64,000 nt of DNA, from contig JAHLJT010000631.1 in the NCBI GenBank assembly GCA_031308135.1, positions 37,285,890 to 37,349,889 of the forward strand, given 5' to 3'. The notes under the pieces are model-generated. The model searched no databases. It was not told the origin of the DNA and saw only the letters and a list, made by a program, of their open reading frames with translations. The translations under genes were made by a program, and so were the position numbers. Positions 12,201 through 22,889 of this stretch are shown piece by piece (the first letter of the stretch is position 1; each line of letters starts with the position of its first letter). Origin of the DNA: Acheta domesticus. Its lineage: Eukaryota; Arthropoda; Insecta; Orthoptera; Gryllidae.

Positions 12201-12299
12201 CGACCGCGCAGATGAACAAACAGAATGAGAGCGACAGTGGCGGTTGGTGGGTTGAGATATATGTGTGGGTGGAGGGAGAGGATCCGTCAAGAGACGGTC

Positions 12300-12640
12300 A
12301 GGTGAGCTGTCGTCGCAGGGTGGTCCCCCTCTCCGTCCCCCTTCCCCGCCCCGCCACGAATCGCTATTCCGGGCGGACCGGTAAAATTAGCAGGGGCGCG
12401 GGCTGCCGCCACAAAGGCCGTCCCCACCTTCCCCGCCCCGCCCCGCTCCGCCCCGCTCCGCCCCGCTCCGCCCCGCCCCGCCGCGCCCTCCCCGCCCGCT
12501 CCGCCGCGCCGCGCCGCGCCGCGCCGCGCCGCGCAGCGCCACGCGCCACCTGCCGCCTGTGAGGGCTGCCGGGCGGCCTGCGCCGCGCTCCCAGCCACGC
12601 GCCCCAACCCGCGCCCCTTCCCCTTCAGGCCCGAATCTCA
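12300..12640. repeat. GC-rich simple sequence, (CCGCCCCGCT)n and (CGCGC)n
   Basis: A 10-bp word, ccgccccgct, is repeated in tandem from about 12430, followed by a ccgcg pentamer array around 12505-12535. The repeat opens long Arg/Pro/Ala frames on + and Gly/Ala/Arg frames on -. It resembles the core of a CpG island but there is no adjoining gene. Confidence 0.75.
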
Positions 12641-13267
12641 ACCCCCCAACAGGTTCTCGAATCCCTCAAAGAGACCGAATATCACATTCTTTCAGCTCTT
12701 CTTTTAGCAATGGAAATAAAATACAACGAAATGAATCATGAAATATTAAAATAAACGATGAATAATAAAATAATGAGTAATAAAAAATGAATAATAAAGT
12801 AATGAAAATAAAACGAAACAGCACATGTGAAGGGAATTTGCGAATGTTCAAAAATTATCTCTCAGTCCAATTTTGAGAAACATAGTTAAGTCAGGAAATG
12901 CAGAATTAAATTAGAATTCTTTATATTAAATCATACAATGTTGCATTTAAGAGCAAGAAAGCTGTAAAAAATTCACACGCTGAAATAAATTATTAATATT
13001 TTCTAAATTACCTTTAAGGCAGTATAAAACCATACTTTGTTTATTGAGAGATCTGAATGACGAAAAAGTAGGAAGATAGGATATTTCGAATCTTCTTTTT
13101 TTCTTGTTTTGCAAAATTTGAGAATTTTTATTCTCTAATTTTAGAGCAAACTCCGATGAGCTTGACAATTGTAGAAAATTTAAAATATGCATTACGTGCA
13201 TAAATAGACAATTAAGTGAAATGAATATATTATGTTCTTTTAAAATGCCTCCTCAAAGATTTGATTG
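12641..13267. other. AT-rich stretch, no gene seen
   Basis: 12725-12815 is a degenerate aatgaataataaa-type tandem. The remainder is AT-rich with no recognisable feature. Confidence 0.6.
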
Positions 13268-13482
13268 CCGATCCCCAGTGGCCAAAATCGTTAAGACAGC
13301 AGTGTCGTAACGAACTGGGACCGAAGGATCGCGGGTTCGATTCCCGCCTCGAGCATGGTTGTATTTGTGTTCGTCCTTTCAGCCCCTATCATCACCATAT
13401 CATGTCATCTTCACAGTTACCATAACGTTAAACCCAATAGTGGTCGTTAATGACCTAGATGTTGATACGACCTTAAATAACA
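13268..13482 (+). repeat. tRNA-derived SINE, family 1, copy 2
   Basis: Matches copy 1 along its length: an A-box-like block (agtggccaaaatcgttaag), an excellent B box (gggttcgattcccgcctcg), the body word caccatatcatgtcat, and the tail gttaatgacctagatgttga with an A-rich end. The B box is closer to the tRNA consensus than in copy 1. Confidence 0.78.
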
Positions 13483-13799
13483 AAAAAGGTTTTATTATTT
13501 TCATCTTTAGTTTTAATAGATAAAAAAGAGGTCACAGTGTCTCCTCAACATCAACCTATAAATAGTTATTTTACTGAAGACATGCCACGATCCCCATTCC
13601 ATGAAATGGAAAGGTCTGTTATAGAATATTGCACTGCTTTGTTAGAAATACATTTTCGTAAAGCATTCATTATCTCACTTTTAATTTCACAAAAAAAGCA
13701 TTTTAATTCACTATCAGCATTTCCAAATTCTGTGGTTGATTTTCCCGACTATTGATCTTCATATCATTGAGTGCTGACATTGCGAAAGTAAAGGCGTCA

Positions 13800-13860
13800 A
13801 CGATGAATCGAATCGGATGGGATCGGGTCGGGTCGAATTGAGTCGATTGGAATCGCAACG
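13800..13860. repeat. degenerate TCG-rich short tandem repeat
   Basis: Words gaatcgaatcgg, gggatcgggtcgggtcg and aattgagtcgattggaatcg form a loose 5-bp repeat of the type TCGGA/TCGGG. Confidence 0.5.
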
Positions 13861-14073
13861 GTGCGGCTTCGAAACCGAAGCTGCGAGCGAATCTGCAGTT
13901 TTAACAGTTTTTGTAGATGAAGAGAATCATCTAGAATTCATAATACCTTCATAATACTTCTGTTGCGAGTATCTGGGCCCAAATCCCTGTTTGTGAAATT
14001 AGTGGTGGACTAAGCGGGTGCACAAATTTTTAACAGTGCGTCTCGTTTCTCTGCTGCTTAGTCTGCCTTTACA

Positions 14074-14169
14074 CAATCAGTTACTACATTCGCATAACTA
14101 TTTTATATATTAATTCATTAATTAATTCATTCATTTATAAAATAGTTATGAAAATGTAGTAACTGGTTG
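14074..14169. repeat. hairpin-forming short inverted repeat (96 bp)
   Basis: Left arm 14074-14107 and right arm 14136-14169 are inverted copies (core cagttactacatt...cataactatttta) with three or four mismatches, separated by an AT-rich loop of 28 bases. This looks like a miniature inverted-repeat element; no clear target duplication was found. Confidence 0.65.
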
Positions 14170-14251
14170 AGCATTAGCATCACGTTGTGAGTAATAGTTT
14201 TGAAAGGAAAGATGGGTAAATTAAACATTCATGCAACAATAACTATAAACT

Positions 14252-14478
14252 GACCGGCCTGAATGGCCGAGGTCGCTAAGGCTGAAAGGCCGAAGCTGCC
14301 TCGTGCCTGAAGGGTTGCGGGTTTGAATCCCGCTCAGATGTTTATGTGTGACCGTATACAGTATGCGAATTCCTCTACCATTACCCCCAAAGTTCAAAAA
14401 CCAACGGTAATTAAAATGGTCGCTGAATGACGTAGAAGTTGAAAAGCGACCCTTAAAAATAAAAATAAAAATAAAAAA
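14252..14478 (+). repeat. tRNA-derived SINE, family 1 relative, copy 3
   Basis: The head contains A-box (tggccgaggtcgctaag) and B-box (gggtttgaatcccgctc) blocks. The body differs from copies 1 and 2, but the tail (ggtcgctgaatgacgtag ... gcgaccct) is clearly the same module and ends in (aaaaat)n. A shared tail with a different body suggests a related subfamily, perhaps mobilised by the same partner LINE. Confidence 0.75.
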
Positions 14479-15009
14479 TATGAAATGAGACAGTGAGATA
14501 ATATCCTTCAACCGAGTTTACTAATTTCCTTTGATTCTTTTCTTTTTGATTTGACACAGGGAGCAAATTAGTTTCACTACTTATTCTACAAAAACAAACA
14601 AGCACTGTGAATCACGTCGGGCGAGACAAGTCTCTTGTTGAGAAGCAGGGGCGGGCGGGAGATTCGCTTCCCTTCCTCGTGCGGCGCAAATGAGCGCTGC
14701 GAAGCCGTGGAAAAGTTATTCCGGCAGCGTTTGATGTGCTTGGCGCTCCCCCTCCACCAGCACAATGGTCAACGAACGCACCGCCACTCGCCAGGGTGCT
14801 TATGAGTCATTGCGCCCGCGTTAACCTCGTTTCGCCTGCCGGCGCGCGCCGCGCGCCAGGAAACACCGCCCGCGGCGACGCCCCCGGCATTGCGGAAATG
14901 CCTGACGCCTGCTCAGTGTAAATGACATCGCGAGGCTCCAAGAAGAAGTAGGTTGTAGCCGCCCCCGCCGGCTTAGGCGGTTCAGAGCATCGATCGATCG
15001 ATTGATTCG
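14479..15009. other. unannotated, locally GC-rich
   Basis: 14640-14900 is CpG-rich with no recognisable gene. A (gatc)-type short tandem (atcgatcgatcgattgattc, around 14990-15008) marks the 3' end of the minus-strand SINE that follows. Confidence 0.5.
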
Positions 15010-15559
15010 TGTTTCCGGGCGCGTCACCAAGTTTGGTCATTAATCCCGTAAGTGTAGTGCGTGTTTTTTTCTCGGGAGGTAGTGATGATCTTTTCACCGC
15101 TGGATGGCGAGATCTAGCATCGACCTACCGTCGACTAGCGGGGTTTCCCCTCAACCAGGTATCTCCCACCAGCGGGGCACCGCCCCAGCCGGGACAAGCT
15201 GTAAGCTCCCGACCGGTCTCCCGGCATGTGTGGTAGTGTAGTACATGTTAGTGTGTGTTAGAGGAGAGGATAGGACAAGGAAGAGGAAGGAAAGATCGCG
15301 CGCGGTCCGTGGCCCGTTTGTTAGGGTACTGCTGCTGCATTCGCACGGTGTTGATCGGAGAAACCACGGAAAACTACCGATCAGAGCAGCCGGCCGCTAG
15401 AATTTTCCTCCAGGCAGCAACTGAATTCGACCTAGCTGACAAGCTAGGAAAATGCTGTCGAAAAATCCTGCCGCCGTCGGGACTCGAACCTAAGACCTCC
15501 CGGTCAGAGGGACTGCAGTGACATCAGGTTGATGCACTGAGCCATCTCTCCCGATGACA
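15010..15559 (-). repeat. tRNA-derived SINE, family 2, copy B
   Basis: Read on the - strand the element starts at 15559 with a tRNA-like head (A box gatggctcagtgcatc, B box ggttcgagtcccgac). It continues through a body with the same words as copies A and C (ggccggctgctctgatcggt, tttccgtggtttctccgatc). The tail (gggagcttacagcttgtccc, ggggcggtgccccgctggt, ccatccagcgg) ends in a gatc short repeat. At about 550 bp it is long for a SINE. No ORF. It is the most complete copy of the three. Confidence 0.75.
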
Positions 15560-15612
15560 GAGCATCAGTTGATGTCCCGAGCAGTACATCTAGACTTCCT
15601 AGACTGGAAAAT

Positions 15613-15859
15613 CCTAGGGCAGTGTTGTCAAGGTCGATTCCACGAGCGAGAGTCCGTGGCATGAGTGCCACGACGAAATCACCCCTTCTCGGAGTTCGTC
15701 ACCTCGCCACCAGAGACTACGCCATCCCTATTGTAAAATGGCGGGGTTACTATAAGTTTTCTTTCCCGACGCTAGTTGCGCAGAGTAGCTCGTGGCGCGC
15801 TACGGAGCCACGACCGTGCCACTGCCACCAGAAGAAGACCTTGACACCACTGTCCTAGG
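15613..15859. repeat. central inverted repeat with 22-bp arms
   Basis: 15613-15634 and 15838-15859 are inverted copies of each other over 22 bases with two mismatches (cctagggcagtgttgtcaag / cctaggacagtggtgtcaag). They lie at the centre of the larger palindrome made by SINE copies B and C. The right arm overlaps the start of copy C, so this may be a small element inserted into the head of C or the remnant of a duplicated SINE head. Confidence 0.55.
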
Positions 15860-16330
15860 GTTTGAGTCCCGGCGGTGGCAGGATTTTCGTCACTAGCTAG
15901 ATAGCTAGGTCGACATGAGTCGCTGTCTGGAGGAGAAATCTAGTGACCAGCTGCTCTAATGGTTTCTCCTTTTCTTTTTCCGTGGTTTCTCCGTTCAACA
16001 CCAGGCGAATAACGGGTCACTAACCGCGCGCGAACTTTTCTTCCTCATCCTTTTCCCACCCTCACCCTTACTCCCATATGAGCACTACACTAACAAACGC
16101 GTCGAAAGACCAGTCGCATGTCCCGGCCGGGGCGGTGCCCCACTGGTGGGAGATACCTTGTTGGGGGGAAAACACCGCAAACCGACGGGTAGGTTGGCGC
16201 CGGACCTCGCCTTCGAGCGAGGGAAGATCACCACCACCTTTCGCGATAAAAGCATGCACTACAGTTACGGGACGAATTGCCTTAGTAATTGGCGCGCCTG
16301 GAATCACTATTCAATCAGTACCTCACTCCA
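15845..16330 (+). repeat. tRNA-derived SINE, family 2, copy C (head-truncated)
   Basis: Starts at the B-box region (gggtttgagtcccggcgg) and follows the body of copies A and B (gaccagctgctctaatggtt, tttttccgtggtttctccg). The tail (gtcccggccggggcggtgcc, actggtgggagatacc, gttacgggacgaatt) follows, ending near gcgcgcctggaatcac. The A-box half of the head is missing or replaced by the inverted-repeat segment to its left. It is oriented opposite to copy B, giving a ~1.3 kb palindromic locus. Confidence 0.72.
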
Positions 16331-17640
16331 CACCGAGACAGTCATGAGAGAAATCAGCAACAAAATAACGCATTGAAAAATTAAACTGGGAAGAGTACGG
16401 ATAAGCTGCTGAGAGAGTAATAGCTGCTGATAAGAGTAATAGAGATAAGTGCGTGCGCTAGGCGATGACATCACCGGTTTCAGGAATTGCGGTATTTCCC
16501 CGAATTTTATAATACTCTGATTTGCTAGACAAAATTGGGTTTTTCGTATGCTATTGCAAATCTTTTTTAATTCTATCTCTCTGTAACTGCTGTAAACGAT
16601 TACTGCACAGAAAAATTAGATTAAGAGTTGCTTAAACGTAAAGAAAATGTAAATTGGATCTTGTTTTTTGCAATCCTTTAGCAAATGAACTCTAGATTAT
16701 TCCAGTTATTTCATATCTGAAGTTGTCAAGTTAACAATTATTTCTGATAATCATTTTTATGAAATCATCAAACTGTATTAGATTGACTAAGACCTTATGG
16801 GTTTTCTAAGGTGCTACATCTTTCCAGGGTTCTTTAATTTTCTTTAATAATCTGAAAAGGAAATTTGTAAGAATTTCAATTTCTACAATTGTTACATTGA
16901 CGAGCGACTCCCTTATGCTCTGTATTGCCTTTTACTAGAAGAACTATCTTCTTCTACGAGTCGTGCGAATTACGAGTATTTTCTTAATGACATTTGTTAC
17001 AAATGTTAATGAACCTGCCTGTTAGGATTTCCAAGGAAGAGCTTTTCCTCAAGAACTTTCGTCGGGAAGCGCACCTGGAACTAGTGCATCTCTCGGGAGT
17101 TTGTTTCCTTGGAAGGAAAGGAATGTGATTGGAAGGGAAGGGAAGGGAAGGATAGAGGGGACTCTTCGAGATACAGGAAGCGGCAAGGGGTAGAGGCGAA
17201 GAGGAAGGCGCTGGGGACAGTCTACATAACATTCTGTCCCCAACGAGGTCACAGCTGCTGTGCAGCGGAAGAGAGGGGGAAGGAGGGATGCTCAAGAGGG
17301 CGTGTAGCGAACGGGCAACAAATCTTTCGAGAGAAGGCGAAGGTTTGGAGTTTCTCTCCCAACTCGTCGCAAATGCAGGCTTCTGGCTGCCCCACTCTCA
17401 ATCGCTGAAAAGGCAAATGAATGGCCTTTCCATGAACACAATTCAAATTACTATCTAGAAATAACACGGTTTCGCTACGTGTGTACTATTATTAATAAGA
17501 TACGCACTCCTGCTTAGTGCACACATTTGATTCTTAAAATTTCAACCGTGTTATTAAAAGCCTGACGGAAATATGTGTCAGATAATTAATGGTAATCTGT
17601 TCCTTCATGTTTAATACGGGCTTCTAAGTTGGCAGTTGTA
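16331..17640. other. unannotated intergenic stretch
   Basis: AT-rich to about 17040, then a short (gggaa)n purine tract near 17130-17155. Frames on both strands at 16984-17408 overlap and are not supported as genes. Confidence 0.55.
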
Positions 17641-17877
17641 GAAACCGCTCGCAGTCTCATCGCGTGTGCAGCGTCACCCGCGACGAGACGGAAATTGCCT
17701 CCGCAAGTGAAACGGATTGCTTCCTTCCGCTGGTGCGCCGCCGCTCACAAGGCGCAGCTGCTTCTCCGCCAGCGCAGCGAAAAGCGGTCGACAACCGCCC
17801 GCGCAGGCTCGCGCCCGCGCCCACACGCGCAGCTGCATTTAACCTGCGTTGCGCAACGGCCCACGCGCCACTCAACT
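17641..17877. other. CpG-rich segment
   Basis: CpG-dense sequence leading into the CCAC repeat. No gene is recognised; the long Pro/Thr/His frame that starts near here is produced by the repeat downstream. Confidence 0.5.
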
Positions 17878-18235
17878 CCACCCCATCCAACACACCCCAC
17901 CCCACCCGGGGTGACCCCACACCACACCACACCACACCACACCACATCACCCACCCACCCACCCACCCACCCCACCCTACTCCAAATAACTCAACCTCAT
18001 CCCACTCATTACTTCACCCCATCCCACCCCCACCCCACCAACTCCATTCTACCTCACCTAATCCATCCCCACCCTACCCCATCCACAGTACTCACCACAC
18101 CCCACCCACCCCCATTCCACCCCACTCCATCTCCCTCCATCCCAATAAATGTCCCCACCCAACTCCACTCCACTCCACCCCACCACGTCCACCCTACCTC
18201 ACCACCCACTTCTCTCTTCACTCCACCCTGTCTCA
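17878..18235. repeat. C-rich satellite-like tract (CCACAC / CCCACC / CTCCACC words)
   Basis: Begins with (cacac)c arrays (caccacaccacaccacacca), then (accc)n, then degenerate ccactcca/ccacccc words, nearly devoid of G on the + strand. The complementary strand is G-rich with many TGGGG runs. Open frames over it on both strands are composition artefacts. Confidence 0.8.
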
Positions 18236-18793
18236 TCCGTCGCGCCCCGTCCCATCGTGTCTCGTCCAGTTTTCACGCGTTTGGTGCATTGACGCACCTT
18301 GCAAGACACAGGTGTGCGACGTTCGATAGACCGCACACTCTATCGGAAGGAACGAAAATAAACATTAACAACGTGTGTTTTTTTATAAAGATTCAATGTT
18401 TTCATAGGCTCCGCTGGCGTTATAGGAATAAGATTCTGCGGTAAACAATCCCAATCTAACTACTCATATATTTTGAAATCTCGCTGAAGTAACATTTTGA
18501 CGTCAATGGACCGATCTGAGCCGGGGCGATGGCGAGGGCGGGGACGAGACCGTGGGGCAGACGCCGCCCTTGATCTTCCAGATGGTGGGGGTGTCAGAGA
18601 GAAGAGAGGCGGGCGGCGAAAGAGCCCGCGCGGGCGCGCCGCCAAAGCCGCTGTCGCCGCCGCTGCCTGATTTACGCGTCCGTTATCAGGGTCCTTCCCC
18701 CGCCCCCACCGTCTCCACCGGCACCGCCTGGCAAGACGACCACCGCTTCACTGAACTCACGCCCGCGCCCGGCTCCCGGCCCCGCAATTCGCC
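18236..18793. other. unannotated spacer between two GC-rich repeats
   Basis: A mixed AT-rich part (18350-18500) and a GC-rich part (18500-18790). No recognisable gene. Confidence 0.5.
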
Positions 18794-19800
18794 ACCCCGC
18801 ACCTCGCGTCCCTTCACCTCGCGTCCCCACACCTCTCGTCCCCACAACCTCTCGTCCCACAACCTCGCGTCCCCACACCTCGCGTCCCCACACCTCTCTT
18901 CCCCGAGCCTCACGTTCGCGCATCTCGCGTCCCTGCATCTCCCGCTTTCGCCCCTCGCGTCTCTGTACCTCGCGTCCCCGCACGTCGCGTCCCCACACCT
19001 CACGTCCCCACACCTCGCGTCCCCACACCTCGCGTCCCCGCACCTCGCGTCCCCGCACCTCTCGTCCCCACACCTCGCGTCCCCACACCTCGCGTCCCCA
19101 CACCTCTCTTCCCCGAGCCTCACGTTCGCGCATCTCGCGTCCCTGCATTCTCCCGCCTTCGCCCCTCGCGTCTCTGTACCTCGCGTCCCCGCACGTCGCG
19201 TCCCCGCACGTCGCGTCCCCACACCTCGCGTCCCCACACCTCGCGTCCCCGCACCTCGCGTCCCCGCACCTCTCGTCCCCACACCTCGCGTCCCCACACC
19301 TCTCTTCCCCGAGCCTCACGTTCGCGCATCTCGCGTCCCTGCATCTCCCGCCTTCGCCCCTCGCGTCTCTGTACCTCGCGTCCCCGCACGTCGCGTCCCC
19401 ACACCTCGCGTCCCCACACCTCGGGTCCCCACACCTCTCGTCCCCACACCTCTCGTCCCACACCTCTCGTCCCCTCACCTCTCGTCCCCACACCTCGCGT
19501 CCCCACACCTCTCGTCCCCTCACCTCTCGTCTCCACACCTCGCGTCCCCACACCTCTCTTCCCCGAGCCTCACGTTCGCGCATCTCGCGTCCCTGCATCT
19601 CCCGCCTTCGCCCCTCGCGTCTCTCTACCTCGCGTCCCCGCACGTCGCGTCCCGAACCTCGCGTCCCCACACCTCGCGTCCCCCACATCTCGCGTCCACA
19701 CACCTCGCGTCCCCACACCTCGCGTCCCCACACCTCGCGTCCCCACACCTCGCGACCCGCACCTTGCGACCCGCACCTCCAGTCCCCGCCTCGCTACCAC
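18794..19800. repeat. 15-bp minisatellite with higher-order repeat
   Basis: The basic unit is the 15-mer cacctcgcgtcccca, reiterated with variants (ctctcgtcccc, gcacgtcgcgtcccc). A longer composite block, starting ctcttccccgagcctcacgt and passing through cgccttcgcccctcgcg, occurs four times, beginning near 18895, 19105, 19301 and 19555. The spacings are about 210, 196 and 254 bases, close to 14, 13 and 17 basic units. Because 15 is a multiple of 3, long frames stay open on both strands (5-residue repeats such as HLASP on +), which explains ORFs of 447 and 358 codons. No host-gene exon is supported. Confidence 0.9.
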
Positions 19801-22122
19801 CTCGCTCCGCCTCCATTCTAACCCCGCACGCGCCTCCGCTCACGTGCCCAAACGCTCGAACACTTAACCGTTATCGGTACTATGTATTGAAATAGTTTTC
19901 AAACGAGCCTTCATAAAACCTCCTGCGAAGCAAATAGAATAAAACATTCTTGCTCTCATTGCAATGCAACGGCCCAAAATTCCCCAAAATGCCGTGTTCC
20001 TTGTTCCGCCCCGGAGGGAAGTCACCCCTGCGAGTGGCGACTTCCTCGTGGGCGGAGAGGGGTGAGGGCGCCGCCGAAAATAGCAGCTGGCGCGGAGCAG
20101 CGTTGGCCGGCGCGCGATGGGCGCCGAGGAAACCCCGACGAACGCCTAACGACCCGCCGATGAAGCCCCCGCCGAATGTTTTGTAATACGTTTAGGGGTC
20201 GTACATTTTTCTGAGGCGCATCTGAAGGTTCTTTATACTTCCAATTTATGAACGGCCCACTTTTTTCAGCGTCAGACATTTATATTTTATGGGGGGTGAT
20301 AACAATAACAATAGTTGTCACGTACAATTCAGACGGGAATCAGAATGATGAGAAATGAGACAGAAATTAGGTGTTGGCAAGTGTCAGTAATAGACAAGTG
20401 TCCCGGCTGGAATTTCCTAAAAATAAAGGGCGATAGGAGCAAAATTACACCGAAAAATGACTCATTTGATGAATCAGTTCCTCTAGAAATTGATTAAATT
20501 CGGCAAAATCGATGGAATTTAATTGTCGGAATTTTCACCTCCCAACTACTTGGGTCGAATGTTTTTGTAGACCTCAGTCTGGCAGGTCTTCGGGGCATCT
20601 CCTTCTCTGGCCGGAAAACAGAGCTGTCAAAAGGGACCTTGGCGCATCAGCCGACTTCTCTCCAGTCAGAAGGCGTAGGGAGGATGTGCGTAGGATGGTA
20701 AAGCCCATGATGTAACAGGGTCTTCGTGACTATGTGCAGTAGCAATCAAATTTGTTTTAACGCACGACCCAGCAAGCGCGTGTGTATTATTGCGGTTGTG
20801 CTAATTATAGAGTGTCGTAATTACCCAATGAAAGGAATCTAGTGCTTTTGAAGGATGCAATTGGGCACAAAATTATCGGTTGATTAATCAATTATCTATT
20901 AGTTATGCAACAATCAAAAATTAAGACATGATATACTGTTTTTTTGACAAATAAATAAACATCTAGAAGTAAATATAGAATTTTAAATATGTGCAATGAT
21001 GAAATTAGAAGACACGCATTACGCTTACACGTTACCATCATTCAGGACTCGGAAATGGCCTAGGTTATTTCCTCAGACCTCTTACCGTATGTCGTAAACT
21101 AAAAAAAAGACCTTCTTTATATTTTTTGCATGTTCTATTACATCTTTGAAGGTTTTGATCTTCTGAGAATCCGCAGCATCGACAGAATAGTACAGATTTT
21201 ACGAACGTACAGTACCCAGGTACAGTATTCAACGTACAATGCCCACGAGTAGTACAGGGTCTATATGATGTAACGCATTCTTTATGACTTGAGATTTGAA
21301 GTTGGGTTGAAGAATGAAGCTACTTCTCTTTTGAAATTGTTATTCAAAGAATGCGAAAACTTTGCACGTGTACAATCAATAATACATTATAAAAACATGA
21401 ACATTAGTCAATAAATTCATAAATAATGAACCTGTTATTTCACAATTTACATTAAGTTATTTTAAACAACTTTCTTAAAATATTTTGCATGAAAGTAGTA
21501 CATGGAGTTTAATTTGATTGGGAGACAATTGAAACATACGTTTTCGCTTAGTAAGTTGAACATGACATTATATCAAGCCCTCCGCTGTACCTCGGTTCAT
21601 TCTGGAAAGGCCTTCTCTGACACACTCCCTTGCCATTCAACAAATGGCTGAAGGTTGCTCATCTGACGTATGCAGGATCCCTCCATCTACTTGGCATTCC
21701 GGATGGTGTGCCACCTCCTTCGTAGTCATCGCCTAGAGGAGGTAGTCAATTAAAGCAATTCATAATCCCCAGGTGTCTCACTTGTTTACAAAATGTTACA
21801 CACAATAACTGTTCAACTTCATAATAGTATCTTGGCGGTATCGTGAGAATCATACAAATTACGTGTGGGAGGAGTCCTAAAGTTCTCGAACTTGTAACTC
21901 TTCTAAATGACCTCGAATATCACGAAAATTGGATATGACGAATCATTAATACGAAATACATATTTCAATTACTTTACATGTTCCATTACGATGATTATCT
22001 TTACCTTTATTTTTCGGCTAACCCACCATGACTCTTTGAATTACTCATCTCTACGCTGCTTCCAAATTTCAAGCACTTTTCGGAGAACTTCCTTGATCAC
22101 ATAGATGCGTTACACGCATGGC
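19801..22122. other. unannotated intergenic stretch
   Basis: 20000-20190 is GC-rich. 21570-21760 is a mid-GC patch of unknown origin. No gene, RNA or element could be supported in the 2.3 kb. Confidence 0.5.

Positions 22123-22172
<50 letters not shown>
22123..22172. repeat. (TAA)n microsatellite
   Basis: About 16 perfect TAA/AAT trinucleotides. On the - strand they read as a poly-leucine stretch in an otherwise unsupported frame. Confidence 0.97.
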
Positions 22173-22265
22173 GAGTATAAAAACTGCATGTACCAACATC
22201 ACTATCCGGCAAGGAAGTTCTTCTGTGTTTTAGACCCTTCCTTCCATTTTGTACATCAGAATTAA

Positions 22266-22652
22266 ATAGCTTGAAATAGCATTTTATATTTACATATTCA
22301 CCATTGTTTTTAATAGTCTGACAGCAAATTTCAGTAGATTTTATTTCGTATTTTAGCAGTGATTTAAGGATATAAAACAATAGGGTAATCAGGTTAAATC
22401 AATCAAATATATCACGTTATTAAATTATGCTACATATTTTCTAAAGAGTCATATTTTTTAGGATAATTCAAAAGAAAATTCGCAATAACTTTTTTATTGT
22501 TCGCAAGTACTTTTCCAGCAACATTTAAAAACTTTGTGTGTATTATGCTGCTTTCTACTGAGTGTTATATCTCATTCCATGTCATATTTATCTTCATTTG
22601 GCAATTGAAAAGCACTCAACAGTCCACTTATAGAACTTAGGAAACTTTTAGA
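22266..22652 (+). repeat. dispersed repeat, copy 1 (partner at 39136-39545)
   Basis: Aligns over its full length with intron 2 of the kinase gene in the same orientation. Shared words include tagtctgacagcaaatttca, tgctacatattttctaaaga, acttttttattgttc and gagtgttatatctcattcca. Divergence is modest with a few short indels. It has no ORF, tRNA-like head or clear inverted termini, so its class is unknown. Confidence 0.8.
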
Positions 22653-22889
22653 CCCATCCTTCAATTTTGTACTAGTTATTGGGTGGAGTTGATAATCAAG
22701 GAAGCAATCTATTGTCTCATATCTTTTTCCGATAAAAAGAGAGAGACGAACTTTTAATGATCTCAGGAGTGGAAACAAACGATTATCCCGTTTCTCTCCT
22801 CCCATTTCTCTTCCGAACTCCCATCCAACTTCTCTGTCTTGGGTATGTTTCAACCTTACTGGAGGTATTCAACGTGACCAGTGTGATTA

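Noticed and set aside
12287..12641. Gly/Ala/Arg-rich ORFs on the - strand and Arg/Pro-rich ORF on +
   Set aside because: Caused by (CCGCCCCGCT)n and (CGCGC)n simple sequence.
17629..18444. 271-codon Pro/Thr/His-rich ORF
   Set aside because: Produced by the C-rich CCAC repeat; parallel frames on both strands are equally open.
18552..19895. 447-codon + strand ORF and its 358-codon - strand counterpart over 18672-19748
   Set aside because: Both are read-throughs of the 15-bp minisatellite; the translation is only 5-residue repeats and switches frame at repeat-length slips.
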